Assembly (NCBI GenBank): GCA_038030265.1
Contig: CM075938.1
Location: 43,889,189-43,953,188, forward strand
Length of the DNA stretch: 64,000 nt
From: Corythucha ciliata
Lineage: Eukaryota > Arthropoda > Insecta > Hemiptera > Tingidae
Reading direction: 5' to 3'
Position numbers and translations under genes: made by a program. The notes below the pieces were generated by a model, which saw nothing but the letters and a program-made list of their open reading frames with translations, was not told the origin of the DNA and did no database searches. Of this stretch, positions 24,292-35,963 are shown one piece after another; position 1 is the first letter of the stretch, and every line of letters begins with the position of its first letter.

Positions 24292-27200
24292 GTCACAATG
24301 TTCGGCTTCAATTCCAGTTGAAGAAAGGTGGGCAGCTGCTCACCCTTGCCCCCTCCTGGCTACGCCCTTGCCAACTGAACTGTAAAAGATCAACTTGGAC
24401 TTTCACTGATGTGCAGGGGGGGGGAGGGTATAAGCTTTACAATGCCGCCCAATCCATCACAGAATGTAATATTTGCCACCTATAGTTATGAGTTATTGGC
24501 CATTTTCCACTTATTGGTGGGGGGAAAACGTAAAAAACTGTAGACCTGCTGACCAATCAAAAAAACTGTAGACATACAATAGGTGTGACTCTGGCAACCC
24601 TGGCCATACCGTGCGACCGTTCTTGGTAATAATTTGTGGGGCATATTTCAGCTGTTTCTTGAAATAGAATTGGGGGGTAGAAAAATGTGCTTTCTTGCCT
24701 AAAACTCTACTTTTTACCTCAGAATACTGCGTTTGTCGTCAAATTTTCAGATTTCCCTTCGTGGAAGGGATAGGCCTTGGTTTCCCTCCTGAGCCCTTGC
24801 CCCTTCGAGTGCTCTGATTTCTAATTCGCTTTTCCGTTCCCGAGCGCATGCAAACGTTTTTTATTTGTTGCTCAACCTACCTTGCCTGGCTCAGGGAAGA
24901 TGAACATTAAAGATGCGTTTACATAATGTAGGCCCAATCTTCCTTCGAAAGTTTGAGTCAATTTTTGTCTTTTCACTGTAATTTTTATGTACATGATTAT
25001 GGAGAAATTTGTTCCCTTCGTATTTCCTGAGGTTCCAATGCTGCGTCGACGTATTACTTCTCATTATTTTACGTTGATCGCACCCAAAGCACATTCTCTT
25101 TCCTTCAGGAGTTGACTGGAAGTCCCTTACAATTCCCGCCTGTCTGCCTATAACTACGGATTATTTTCCCGACGATGTTTGCCTTCATACCGACTACTTG
25201 TTTTCTGATTATAATCTCCTTCCGGACGATGTCAACGCGGATTACGCTCAACAGCGAGTCATATACAGGAAACCTTTACAAACGATCGAAGTATTCAACG
25301 AGTTAGTCTCACAGCGTCTGGCTCAAGTAAACGAAAATAAAATTCACGGAATAATGAGACAATAATTAAGCCCATCATTCCTAGGGGTTTCAAATTATAG
25401 TCGATGATAGTAGCAGCTCCAGTTCTGCTGCTTCAAATTCGGGTTTCAGCGTGAGTCTAGTCAGGAGACACACGGAAATAATTGAGTACAAACTAAGCAT
25501 CGGCAGAATATTTCACAGGATAAGCTTGAATGGGTCAGAAATACGAGTCACTCGCTATCGCCCAAGGTTTGCTCTGTTGACTACAGTTTCCTATGGACAA
25601 ACAATTATATTTTTCTTTGTCTAGGCACCCATATCCCCCTTTCAACTTCCATTACTGGTATCGATTCCAAGCTCCCGATCATCCAACTTACGGCGTTTCC
25701 GAGATTTCTTTCACCACGGAGAAACTAGAAAATTTCAATTGGAATTATTTTGATAACTACATCTGCACTAGGGGTGATATCGATTTCGCTCTCGTCGAAG
25801 TACATATTTATTTATTTATTTGTTTTTAACCGAAACTCAATGCAAATTTCATTTTGCCAGGCTCTAAAGTATTGGAGGTTTCGTTTTTTCCTCATTCCAA
25901 TGCCACAAGCTGCGACGAAGAAGATTCTTGACGGAGCACAGTTTTGCGACATTTACACATCCATCTCAATTGAAGAACAGCAGGCATTGACGGAGAATTT
26001 CCTCAAATTTATAGAAACGTGGGTAAACAAAATTAAAAGGCAGCCCTGTCAAAAGAAGCAGAGGGTGAGTTGATTTTATTCACTTTTTCTTTAAATGAAT
26101 CAAAAAGCAAAACATTCAAGCAAGGTGAGTTTTTGTTTTGATGTGTGGGAGTGTCAAACGCAAATTTTGGAAGTGTCAAAAACCAACTATTTTCGGAGGA
26201 GAATGTTCGAGTGTTGTCCTTTAGCACGTGGTGCATGTCATGTTTCAACTACGGGGGAGCGCGACATCCCGAAAATTATCATTTTAACATTTTATCCGTT
26301 CCTATTTTGCTGCATTTTATAAATTATTCTAAAACTTGATTATTAAAGGTCGATTCACACACATCAGTGCCGTGAACGGGGCGTGCCCCGTCCGGCAAAT
26401 AAAATATTATTCTCAATGGAAATTGAAGGGTCACGTTCCTGACACGTGCCGGATATGTATGAACGAGCCTCTCAATTCCCATATGAGAATAATATTTTAC
26501 ATGTCGGACACGGACGGGGCACGTCCCGTTCACGGCACTGATGTGTGTGAATAGACCTTTATACTTCATTTTTTACTTCTTATTTTTAGTTTTTTGTCCT
26601 CACGGGTCAATTTGTTTTCAAGGCTTGTCTCCCTGTAACTCAATTCTCAAAATCTTCCAAGCAAATTCTCGAAATATTTTTTGAAAGACGGTCAATGCAA
26701 ACGAATCATAATGGTATTACACTAGTTTTTTTTTTTTTTTTTTTTACTGCTATTCATTGAGGTGGGTGTACGTACCCCCCACCCCACCCCACGAGACTCG
26801 GTCAACTTCACCGCGCTTAACTGGTCTATCAAAATGAACTGTAGAATTTGAGAATCACGTACCTACACGGGCGGCATCATTCCTCTTTGATGCCTCCGTT
26901 CAAATTCGCATGATCTGAGTGTTAAAAAAAGATAGGTTTTCCCTTTTTTATCAACTCGGTATTTAATAACTTCTTCTCAATTTTTTGACAGTTTCATGTT
27001 TTATTTATTTCAAATAATTTGTCGTTGTGTAGCTTGGTAGTATTGCATGTTTTTTTCCACTAGCTGGATCTTTCTGGCCTAAACATGCCTAGTCTATTAA
27101 ATCGAAGGAGATACAGCACTGGAATTATTTTCACCAAGGTAGGAAATTCGTCTTATATTTTGTTCAAAATAGGTTTATTTGTTTGTCAGTAAAAATAACA

Positions 27201-30200
27201 ACCGTTAACGGTTATAATTTAAGAGGTTTACACGTGCTTTTTTTTTTGTTTTCTCCGTGTGATCCTGTTTGGTTTACCTGACACAACAGAGCAGCGTCAC
27301 AAGTAATTCGCCCTTTCGGGAAAGGTTAGGGAGTAACCGATTACCTGAGAAACATCGGCCTAGGTTTGTTGGCTTTTGTATTACTGCATGCTGGTACGCT
27401 TGAATATGCACGAACCACGTTTTAATTTCGTATATATGTACATATTTGCATGCCCGTAGTTGGTACGCAATTATATTTACAATTAATTTACGCAAAACGT
27501 TGGGATTATTCACTTCAACCTTCGTAAATTCGTACATTCACCAGTCATCAAACACATTATTCGCACGATCACCACTCAGTGGCTAGCATACGTGGGGAGT
27601 GAGGTGCACATGTTCAGCTATGGAGAAGAGCTGTTGCGAAGGCTGCGCACCCAGGGGGGGAAGAAGCTACGTTGGTGCCCCTATCAACTTGTTACCCCCC
27701 CCCCCCAATCAATTGTGAAGGGTATTTAAAAAATAGAGGTAAATACGTCTGCCAATTATTTCAAGTCGAAAATGGGTCAAAATGAGACCTGTTGACCCTT
27801 CTTAGTTCTTCCATTCTCATTATAGTTACGTACATGAATTAAGGACTTATTACTTTTATGTTTTACTTTTCCTTTCTTTTTAGTGGAAAATAGGCCGTTG
27901 CCTCTTCTTATTATATGCTATTATTACTATTTATTACATTTCTATGGGAAAACAAAAAAGTGACCTTCCCGGTGGTCCCCTTGCAGACCTCCCGCTCGCA
28001 TCGGATGTCCGGGGACTTTTAGTGTGTTTACCTCCCAACTACCCCAAACACTGCGGAAAAATAAAAATTCACTAAACAGACCATGTCGTCTGAATCTTCT
28101 TATTAACTGGACTCTATCATTTTTTACTCCAATACCATAAGAAACAAGTACAAAACAGAATTTACGAAAGTTGACGTAAATGTCCGCATTGTCACTGTTT
28201 TCGCAACTTTGTTTTTTGCTTTGCTTTGCCTTTTAGATGGAGGAGCATGAGTTGAAAAGAAGATTTTTTTCCTTTTGGTAAGACATTATTCATGAGTCTA
28301 AATCATTGTTTTTTGTGCTTAATTGTAACAAGGGAATAATTTCTCTTCAAACAACCATATTCCAGTCTAAAATTGTCAGTTTTTGGGCTGGTAATGGCCA
28401 GTTCGGGAGATGAACGGGAAGCAACCCCAAGATTGGTAGTTTCGTCCATTTTGCTCATTTCGTCCAAGATCGCCCTTTAACTGAGAGATTATCATGGTCA
28501 TTTTCCCCGAGTATTTCGATTTGAGGCAAACTTACGAGTCCCGTGAAGAATCCTCAATTGACCAATGTAGCCTGTTTCCTCCTCACCATCACTGAGTGGC
28601 CGCCAGCGTCCCTTAAATTGGTTAAAAATGAGCGTTTCGCGTTATATCGATTTTGACGATCTGTAAATGGGAGGACTTCTCTTGAGACTAGCGGACTAGG
28701 CTCTAATCATTCACAACAGGGGAGGATTTATCGCACAGAAAACTCTGGAATGTCTGGATGAATATTAGAGATTGAAAGCTAAAATGTGAAATGACCCCCC
28801 TCCCTCCTATTGAGATTTTAGTCTGATTTCCCTCTAGGACAAATTCCTATCTACGCCCCTGACTTTGGTAAAAAGCACTGTGATGTTCGGCTAAAGAGGA
28901 AGATTTTGAATTCAAATTTCTAATTTCTGAGAAATATCAACATATAAAATTCGGCCACTTGCCTGGCCACGCCTTTTTTCTCTTTTAGCCGTGAACCATT
29001 TGAGGCAGTGCGGATGCCCTCCACTAGCCTCGAAATCAAAGAAGTAGTGGAGCAGCTACGCGCCCCTTGATCCTAGATAATACATTGAAAAAGGACAAAT
29101 CATACAGGGTCACCAACGATTTGTTTCAAACGATTATTCTCGCAATTTTTTAAATAAATATTTTGTGGGTCCGGCGCATTTAAGAAACCAATTTCTCGGA
29201 TTTCGCATTCTAAAATCAAAGTACGTGGAATGTTTTTTGTTATCTTAAACGGCCAGTCTGTGACTCGTGACGTAGTTAAGGGGTTGTGACCCCTCCCAAC
29301 CCTCCGCATCATGTCTTGCCCCTTCTTGTCCATCCAATTCTCTTAAGTCCTGTTGTTTGATTTGTGGGAAGCTATTGAGAAGGTCATGCGAATGCTGTTA
29401 CTACGTCATCAGTCTATCTAGCCTATTTCAAATGTGTCCCGCAACCCAATAGTTTTAAAAATTAATAAAAAAATATAGGGCCTGATTTTATTTGAATGGA
29501 TCGTGTTTTCATGAGTTTTGGTACCCAAGCTATCATGACAGAATGATTTTGGAAAATGTGTTACTTCCTCATTATACCCGGGAAGTTGCCTTCAAATAGG
29601 TACCCCGTTTTTTTCCTCACATATAATTAAACCTTTTTGCACAAAATCTTGAATTTATCTGTATTTGAGTACCAATACCTGTATTCGAACTTGCTTCCTG
29701 TAAAATATAAAGTGTGGACAAGCGTAGGACCCTGGGCCCCTGCCCCATCTGCATGTGTGTACCGACTGGAGTTAGTTTTTACTAACTCTCCACATAAGGC
29801 AAGGACATCGACTCCCCAAATTCCATGTGGCTTCCATTAGAATTAATTAACAAATGAGAAAATGCTGCACTTTCATCACAGTTGCACATTGTCGGTCCCA
29901 ACGCAACACTGGCTAAACAACTTTTCAGGAGAGGCAAAAAAATATTTTGAATAATTATTCTTCTCCCAAACGTTCACTTTATTTTTTGTAACTATCTCGA
30001 AAATCAATACAATTATGCGTTCTCAGTTTTAATCGTTGAAAAAGTGGCTGTAATGAAGAAATTGTCAAATAACTGCTGTTGTTTCAGGCTTAGGTAGATT
30101 ACTAATAACTTAATTCCAAATCAATACTTTTTCTCTCCAGTTTATTCCTCTGCACCGGAATCGATTCTACCCTTACCGGGTAGTCTTCAGCGGTACAATA

Positions 30201-33200
30201 TTTCCTCAAAAGAATTAAAATTTTAACATTTATCTCCGTTTTTCGTGTGGATACACACTAGTCAAAACTACTGTGAAACGATACTCTGTGAGTAGTCGTT
30301 TCACAGTGGTTTTGACTAGTGTGTAGTGTGTATTGTGTATTTTGATACTGTGGAGAGACAAAGTATTGCTTTGAAATTATCCTTCGAACTCCACTAAAAC
30401 ATGGCCTTTCAAACATGAACAAGTAAGTACCTAATAACAGTAATAACTTCGGTAGATAAATAAAGAAAAATAACTTCATGAGTGGAAAACCGTGCTCACC
30501 ATTCGATTCGAGATTCATCACAACCCCAAAACCGACAAAATGTGAGTTAGCCGGTGTTGCAGTGGGACCGACGACATTTCACATGATCTAGTCCGATTAA
30601 TGGGAAGAAATGTCAAAATAATAGTGAATTTTAGCACTCTCCCATTAAAGGTCGATTCACACACATCAGTGCCGTAAACGGGCCGTGCCCCGTCCGGCAA
30701 ATAAAATATTATTCTCAATGGACATTGAAGGGTCACGTCCCTGACACGTGCCGGATATGTATGAACGAGCCTCTTAATTCCCATATGAAAATGATATTTT
30801 ACTTGTCGGACGTGTCCCGTTCACGGCACTGATGTGTGTGAATAGACCTTAAATCCTCCGGAAACTTGATTTTCAAATTTCAACCAATCAGATGTTTCGT
30901 AACCAAACGACTGATTTATCGTTTGCGTTAGCGTTAGCGGTGGTGTTGCTAAAAGTCTCTAATGTTTACCATCACCCCCTACCCTTATACTTTTCAACAA
31001 TTATTACCCCCTGAATTTTTCTTATAAATGACCATTGAAGCCCTTAGTAATTTTCCGGGTTTCCCGAACCTATCAGCATGCGCTTTTGACTTGCAAGCTC
31101 TGCTTTCTATCACTAGCATTAGCACTATCGATAGGAATTACTGTATTTTTGAAATAATGAATGAATGAATGTATGACTAATTTATGCAGGTCTGGCTCTA
31201 AAGTATTGGACAAAAGTAAATTGCCGTCGGCAGACTCGTTCCCGTCTCCATCGGATAGTGATCAATCGGAAAATCAAGACACGTAACTAAATTTAGTTTC
31301 ATAAAACTATAATGCTATTAATTTAATTTAAGATCTGTATTGATAATGGTCATTCAAGCTCATACTCAAACACCTTCGAACCGGTCGTTAGATTTTGTGA
31401 ATAGTCAGCGTTTTGAATTTAAATAGGTAAATTGCAAACTTGAGTGACGACTATGAATACGGGCCTTAGTGACTCACCTAAAATTAATACCTACGTACCC
31501 AGTCGTAGGCAGAATTCTCATCAACCACGCGTGTCCTGCACGAAATACGCGTATTTTATTTTACGCTAGCCTAGCCAGGGGGAACATGATGCCTATTGCA
31601 GAGCTCTTTTCCATAATTCATGAAAATTAAATTTAACCGAAGGTTTTCACGGCATGGACCTGTAGTTTTTTGTAGTTGGAGCCCAATCCCAACTTGATTG
31701 ATTTGGCCTTTAAATGGACTATTTTGCCCATCAAAAACATCGGTTACCGTGGGGATGGCTCTCTCAGAAAACCAAATACGATGGCTCGATTCTCTAAAAA
31801 CATTTATTAACAAGTGGTTGGCTCAATTTCAGATTCGGCGTCTGAAAACCCGAATCGCACGTGTTTGACCCTAATAAAACCTAATTCGCGATCTCGGGTC
31901 CTTCAAAAACCAGTTTGCTCGGTCTTGGCTCCATCAAAACCAAGTGCTCGACTCTTTAATAAAAAATTGCGTCGTTGGCTCTTCTACGGTTTGGCCCTTA
32001 AAAACATTGATGTCATGGCCTTGACTTTTTTATGGCTGAAATTTCATGGATTCAGCGACTGGAAAACCCCAAATTTCACTGGATCGGCCCTTAAAATCCC
32101 TCAATTCGCGCCCTCGGATTCGCGGTTTCGACATTTCACGAGTTTTGATTATTTGGAAATTTGATTCCGTACGGTTGGCTCTTTCAAGAACGAAATTTTG
32201 CGGATTCGGTTTCTAAAATAATAAATTTCGTCGATTTCACCCTTTGAACACAATTTCACGAGTTTTATCCTTGAAAACCCAATTTCGTGTTGATGGCTCT
32301 ATCTCAAATACAAACGCGTCGACTCGACTCTTCCAATAATGTAATTACACGTAATTGGTCCCGTTATGTACGAAATTTCGCGGATTTGTCTCATTTACGA
32401 CCAAATACAAGGGTCATCATATCGCCCTCTTTGAGGGTTAAACATCCGACACCCTCTCCGTGTGTTGAACACCGTCTCTTACCGGTCCTTTTAGAATGTT
32501 TAGAGGCTATTACTCAAAAGTCTTGGTTACGCCGTGGGTAGGATCTCCATATTTCGCCCCTTTAAACTCCAATTTCGCGTATTTGACACTTTAAAAAAAT
32601 CAATTTTGTGGAATATTACTCGTAGAATCCAAATTCACGGGTTTTACTCACTCAAAAAACCCATTTCACACGATTGACTTCCTAAAAAAGCAAGTTTCGT
32701 GGAGTTGATCAACTCAAAAATCCAATAATTGAGCTTAGATGACCCTGTACCGCCGTATGGGTCTGGGTTCAGAGAGCCGACAAAGAGTAACAAAGAGGTA
32801 CCCTTACCCCGTGATGTACATTTATTATTTACCGTCCGACTCACCTTTCCCCAGGCTGGTCACGAGGCTTCGCCCCCCCCCCCCCAGCACGGACTTGCGT
32901 CCCTGACTCTGTGGACCCCGGATTCTGGCTGTGAACTCGACTCTGTCCCCCTGACTATAGAATCCCCCGGGTTTTATGCTACAACCCCGAGAACATGTTT
33001 GTAAAACCCTAAGTGTTGTGGATAACAAGCAGTTTCCTCAAGGATTTGTTGACGGTATCGGGCCATTCTCCCCCGCTCGTCCCTGAGCTCGCTGGGATCA
33101 CTCACCGAGTGGCGAATAATTTCCCGGATCGAGCTCCTCTTCTCTATATTATTTACGCACCACGTAACGCCCTTTTTAGGGCGTTACAACCCTATCTATG

Positions 33201-35910
33201 GACATTTAAGGGATTACTCCCCTCCTCACCGCACACCCAAGTCACAACTGTGAATTCGAGGGAGTGGGGAGACTGAAAATAAAGAAATTAATCTTTAAAT
33301 TAAATACTTACTTTTCTTTACTTGTTTTGAGTTCCGAGAAAAAATTGCTCTCGAGGTGGGCTTCGAACCCACTACCTCCTAGTTTCGCGCCAGGTGCTCT
33401 CCCATCTGAGCTATCCCGGGAGTCCAAGCAAAGAGCGAATCCACCCAGGAGAAATCCCCTCCCGGAACTCAAACTGCACCTATCGGGTCAGTGCATTTCA
33501 TACGTCATTTTTTCCTCATGTGTCCGACAATTAATTGAATAATTGAGCCTTGATAACCCTATCTACGGATCTCCAGATTTCACCCCTTTAAACTCAAATT
33601 TCGCGTATTTGACACTTAAAGAAATCAATTTTGTTTTGCATCCCTGCGACGTACAGCTGGCACATCGGACACGTGCAATATCGCCTCATTTCCGACAGTT
33701 TGACAAAAATCCTAGTTGGACCGTTACACCAGTCCTTAATTTTTCGAAATAACAGACAGACAGTTGCCAAACCTTAATTGTGTCGAACGGTCGGAGGCTT
33801 GCCACCTTAAAATAGTTCAATTTCTCGCGGTGAGTTCCTGTATAACAAAATTTAACGCGTTGGTCTCTTTAAAACCCCCAAATTTTGCGGGTCTCTTACA
33901 CTACGAGTAGCCGAAAATTGTGGGACAGCACAATTTACTGCACCTCAACGGTAACAATCGCTCTCTAAACTCTAAAGCAGGGGTGTCAAACTCAAATTCT
34001 CGGCGGGCCATTACTTGGAAATTGTCCAATAAAAATTGTTCTGGCTCACATACAAAATGAGTAGGTACTCACAGAGGAACCCCGAGGAAACCGATGCAAT
34101 ATACTTCCTCCGGTGATACTCAGCACCGTTTTTCTTGGCTTGTTTAGTATTTCATTATTAATCCCCACGACATTCTTGACGCAGAACACAGACGCTCATA
34201 ATCAAGGAAAACACGCCTTTGTCCGAGGTGGTTGAGCACATGAAAAATCAGAGCAGTCGATTCGCTTTCCTTGGCGAACTTCCCAATCTTCCCAAATTTA
34301 CTTTTGTCTCTTACGAGGCGTGTCAGTGGCTTTTGAGTCACATGGAAGGGATTGATTCAAAGGAGGCGGCTCACAGTTTCATGGAGGTAAATTTAACGTT
34401 TTTGGGTATTTTTTGCGAGTCTTCATCTTATTTTGTTTGTGTAGAAAATGATCAAAGAAAAATACTTTTGCCACGCATCCGGTGATTTTTCGATGCCTTT
34501 TTTGAATGGATTTTATTTGTACAGATTGGTCAGCTCTCACGAAGATATTAAAGGTCAATAATAAAAAAAGATGAAGATTTGATGAAATTGGGGCTCATTT
34601 CACCTTTTGTTCCAGTGAGAGAAAGCGAGCCAATCAAACAGCTCAATGGGTTTGAAAACGAATGGATTGAAATTGAATTCAAGCAAGACAATGCGCTGTC
34701 ACACGAGTCTTGTTTTCTTTATCAACACATTCCACCATCATGCTCTCAAGCTAATCAAAAAGGTTGTTTATTTTTAATATTTTGTTTCTTTATTTACCAG
34801 AAAATCCTTGTATCTTGATTTTTCCAGGACCATTGTACAAGGAAAGTCACTTGGAAATTGACGTACAGGGTAAAAGCGAGCGCGTCGAATGGGGTCACAT
34901 GAAATACCAGTCCGTCTATAAACCCAGCATGGCGTACGAAATGGTCGTTCAATGGACTGCTGCTTCAGGTGCTATTGTTGCTGATTTGGTGAGAAATTGT
35001 TCTCCCATCAGTCTTTCACTTTGATTTCATAGTATTTCTCATTTAGGTCTATAACTGGGCTAGAAAAGCTCAGCCCTGTGGACTTCAGTTGATCCCGATA
35101 CCGGCAGATCCTTTTGCTTTACCCTACTCTTTGAAGTCGGACCCTTTGCGCGGACCCATCTTTATTCCTCTGGACACCGAGAGCTTAATGGAAAATCGTA
35201 GTTATTTATTCGAAGGTAAATAGTTTTATTTAAACCTTTCATTTCGAATTTTAAACCCTTTCACCCTTCAAACCAACATAGAATTTGAAGAAGACACTTG
35301 GGCTCAACGACTCGTCTTATTCCAAGACGCTATCGCCATTCGATTCGGATTCATTGGTTGCGCTGTTGAAAGTGCTCACCATCAGCACAATCAATATGTT
35401 CACTTATCAGGCAATTTAAGCTGAAAATAGTTAAAAAGCCTACGACTTATAACAAAAACGCTCTTTTCCTCAGGGAATATGTTTCTTCTTATACCTTCGC
35501 TACCGTGTGTCCATGTCAAGCAAACACCAATCTCACGAAACCGCCAAGTCCGACGCAACGCACCCGCTCCTGAGATTGCCGCCAGTCCTCATCACGAGTA
35601 CATCACGCGTCACGTGGGAAGTCAAAACTTCAAACCCGACCCTGGGGTAACCTGCTCACCTACTTATGCAATTTGAAATCGACGAATTTTCAACTCTCGT
35701 TTTTAGGTTGGATTTCTATGGTCTTGGAATCACATGATTAGTCGTAAGTGGAGAATGGGGTCGACGTCCGCTGCTGGCGACGAGACCTTTCAAAACAAGT
35801 TACTAAGCGATTTTCAAGAGTTTTGCTCAAACGGAAACAATCGACTGAAATTATTCTGGGATGCTTGCTGGTTGTCAGCGAAGAAAATGGAAGCGGGAGA
35901 AACACTGTGA
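13948..35910 (+). CDS. DEPDC5: DEPDC5 / Iml1, GATOR1 complex subunit, complete
   Basis: With NPRL2 and NPRL3, DEPDC5 forms GATOR1, the lysosomal GTPase-activating complex for RagA/B that switches TORC1 off when amino acids are scarce. Twenty-eight exons join with consistent phases: 13948-13990, 18635-18772, 18838-19007, 19070-19195, 19262-19402, 19476-19618, 19679-19866, 19926-20122, 20176-20240, 20349-20558, 20631-20839, 20903-21186, 21330-21438, 25109-25326, 25385-25566, 25625-25799, 25861-26064, 27064-27138, 28237-28277, 31190-31282, 34185-34386, 34445-34553, 34616-34762, 34828-34988, 35047-35215, 35282-35410, 35474-35646, 35707-35910 (1,434 aa). Landmarks are [13 protein letters not shown] at the N-terminus, [49 protein letters not shown] (about 611-619), [20 protein letters not shown] and a DEP domain near 1010-1105. 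Exons 18-20 and the start of exon 13 (AAG acceptor) are the least certain. The intron after 35410 uses a GC donor. Confidence 0.95.
14070..14200 (+). mobile_element. Possible Ty3/Gypsy-like RNase H remnant
   Basis: The plus frame contains [17 protein letters not shown] followed by an asparagine-rich stretch ending NATGR. This weakly recalls the RNase H-to-integrase linker of Gypsy-like retrotransposons (pattern LQ-F-D---Y--G---N--AD--SR). No other retrotransposon domain was found around it. It lies in DEPDC5 intron 1. Confidence 0.2.
14306..14720 (-). other. Unassigned overlapping open frames in DEPDC5 intron 1
   Basis: On the minus strand one frame (119 codons, 14720-14361) includes [19 protein letters not shown] and a second (80 codons, 14548-14306) includes [17 protein letters not shown]. 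Residue composition looks more protein-like than in the surrounding arrays, but I recognise no family, and no splice sites clearly join the frames. They may be a decayed mobile-element protein or chance open frames. Confidence 0.2.
15110..15790. repeat. Family B degenerate array
   Basis: Recurring cores such as CGAAATTGCAAGTTT and CGTGATATTGGAAGTT alternate with GGGTCTTAATTT-like segments about every 30 bp. GC-rich interludes such as GACCGGGTAGCCGGCTACGA also appear in other B blocks. A C10 run occurs near 15670. It lies in DEPDC5 intron 1. Confidence 0.7.
16319..16551. mobile_element. MITE with TAAGCTATGTYTCCACTTG ends
   Basis: The left end reads TAAGCTATGTTTCCACTTGT and the reverse complement of the right end TAAAGCTATGTCTCCACTTG, followed by CGCTTTCG/GCTTTTTCG-like sequence. 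The interior is rich in ACGCATGCG palindromes. Flanking TTA on both sides may be a short target duplication. It lies in DEPDC5 intron 1. Confidence 0.75.
16975..18360. repeat. Consecutive blocks of families A (reverse), B and C
   Basis: About 16975-17410 is family A on the opposite strand (GCTAAAATTGAGAAAA with GCTAATTCGCG). About 17470-18200 is family B with a longer period: the marker GGCCTTTTTTG or a variant recurs at 17617, 17802, 17980 and 18130, each time followed by a GC-rich CCTAGCC-type segment. About 18240-18360 resembles family C. All of this lies in DEPDC5 intron 1, just ahead of exon 2. Confidence 0.7.
21839..21888. repeat. Near-perfect hairpin, 22-bp arms
   Basis: GACAGTGGCAGCCATTTGAA plus CA is followed, after a short G-rich loop, by its reverse complement TGTTCAAAATGGCTGCCGCT plus GTC with about two mismatches. 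It lies in DEPDC5 intron 13 and could be a foldback remnant or structured RNA in the primary transcript. Confidence 0.75.
22690..24200. repeat. Families B (reverse) then A in DEPDC5 intron 13
   Basis: From about 22690 to 24000, B units appear in reverse orientation (ATTAAGACCCGAAACTT, AACTTGCAATTTCGCG-like). GC-rich markers such as GGCCGGCTAGRCC recur near 22925, 23160 and 23368. From about 24040 to 24200 the pattern becomes family A (GTGAATTAGCGCTTTTTCTC). No exon is seen in this intron between 21439 and 25108. Confidence 0.65.
24255..24298. repeat. T44 homopolymer
   Basis: An uninterrupted run of 44 T follows a family A block. Read on the minus strand it is an A tail after a segment beginning GGCGTAGCCAGGAGG, so it may mark the 3' end of a minus-strand retroposed sequence. 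It lies in DEPDC5 intron 13. Confidence 0.8.
26346..26559. mobile_element. MITE family M1, copy 1 (AAGGTCTATTCACACACATC ends)
   Basis: The left end reads AAGGTCGATTCACACACATC then AGTGCCGTGAACGG. The reverse complement of the right end reads AAGGTCTATTCACACACATC with the same continuation. Arms extend about 60 bp through the GACGGGGCACG palindromic segment. It lies in DEPDC5 intron 17, with a second copy in intron 19. The target site is AT-rich; the duplication is unclear (TA or TTAA). Confidence 0.9.
30253..30324. repeat. Hairpin with 29-bp arms
   Basis: ACACACTAGTCAAAACTACT plus GTGAAACGA is followed after a 14-base loop by TCGTTTCACAGTGGTTTTGA plus CTAGTGTGT. The arms pair over 29 bp with a single mismatch, and the loop (TACTC...GAGTA) can extend the stem. 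It lies in DEPDC5 intron 19. Confidence 0.85.
30646..30852. mobile_element. MITE family M1, copy 2
   Basis: Same orientation and nearly the same sequence as 26346-26559, including the central CACGTGCCGGATATGTATGA. Differences are scattered substitutions and a small deletion in the right arm (GACGTGTCCCG against GACACGGACGGGGCACG). Both copies sit in introns of one gene, about 4.3 kb apart. Confidence 0.9.
31335..31465. mobile_element. MITE with GGCCCGTATTCATAG end
   Basis: The left end CTGTATTGATAATGGTCATT plus CAAG pairs with the reverse complement of the right end, CCGTATTCATAGTCGTCACT plus CAAG. It lies in DEPDC5 intron 20, 52 bp after exon 20. The outer motif is shared with elements at 8697 and 42783. 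Confidence 0.55.
31650..33900. repeat. Family C arrays in DEPDC5 intron 20
   Basis: From about 31650 to 32720 and again about 33540-33900, units such as GGCTCTTTCAAGAACGAAAT and TTCGCGGATTTGTCTC recur near every 31 bp, many degenerate. The intervening 32740-33300 holds a C-run at about 32871 and GC-rich unclassified sequence, and 33348-33422 a tRNA-like segment. No exon is recognised between 31283 and 34184. Confidence 0.6.
33348..33422 (-). tRNA. tRNA-like sequence, probably a pseudogene
   Basis: Read on the minus strand: an acceptor stem beginning CTCCCGG (one mismatch, one wobble), a D arm GATAGCTCAGATGGGAGAGC, an anticodon stem CCTGG/CTAGG, and a perfect T arm GTGGG-TTCGAAG-CCCAC. Box A and box B are therefore present. 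The anticodon loop CGCGAAA lacks the invariant T33, so the anticodon cannot be assigned safely. A pseudogene or the head of a SINE is more likely than a working tRNA. Confidence 0.55.
33976..34030. mobile_element. hAT-like transposon terminus
   Basis: GCAGGGGTGTCAAACTCAAA, followed by a GGCGGGCC segment, resembles the CAGGGGTGTCAAACT ends common in hAT/Charlie-type elements of animals. The partner end was not found in the remaining ~150 bp before DEPDC5 exon 21. Confidence 0.35.
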
Positions 35911-35930
35911 TATTAGCAAGTTAGCAACTT

Positions 35931-35936
35931 AATAAA
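35931..35936 (+). promoter_or_regulatory. Poly(A) signal AATAAA for DEPDC5
   Basis: The hexamer begins 21 bp after the DEPDC5 stop and 28 bp before the INO80B stop on the other strand. Cleavage 10-30 bp later would therefore fall at or inside the last INO80B coding exon, giving overlapping antisense 3' ends. Confidence 0.7.
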
Positions 35937-35963
35937 ATGTTCAAACAATCTTTACCTTCTAAT

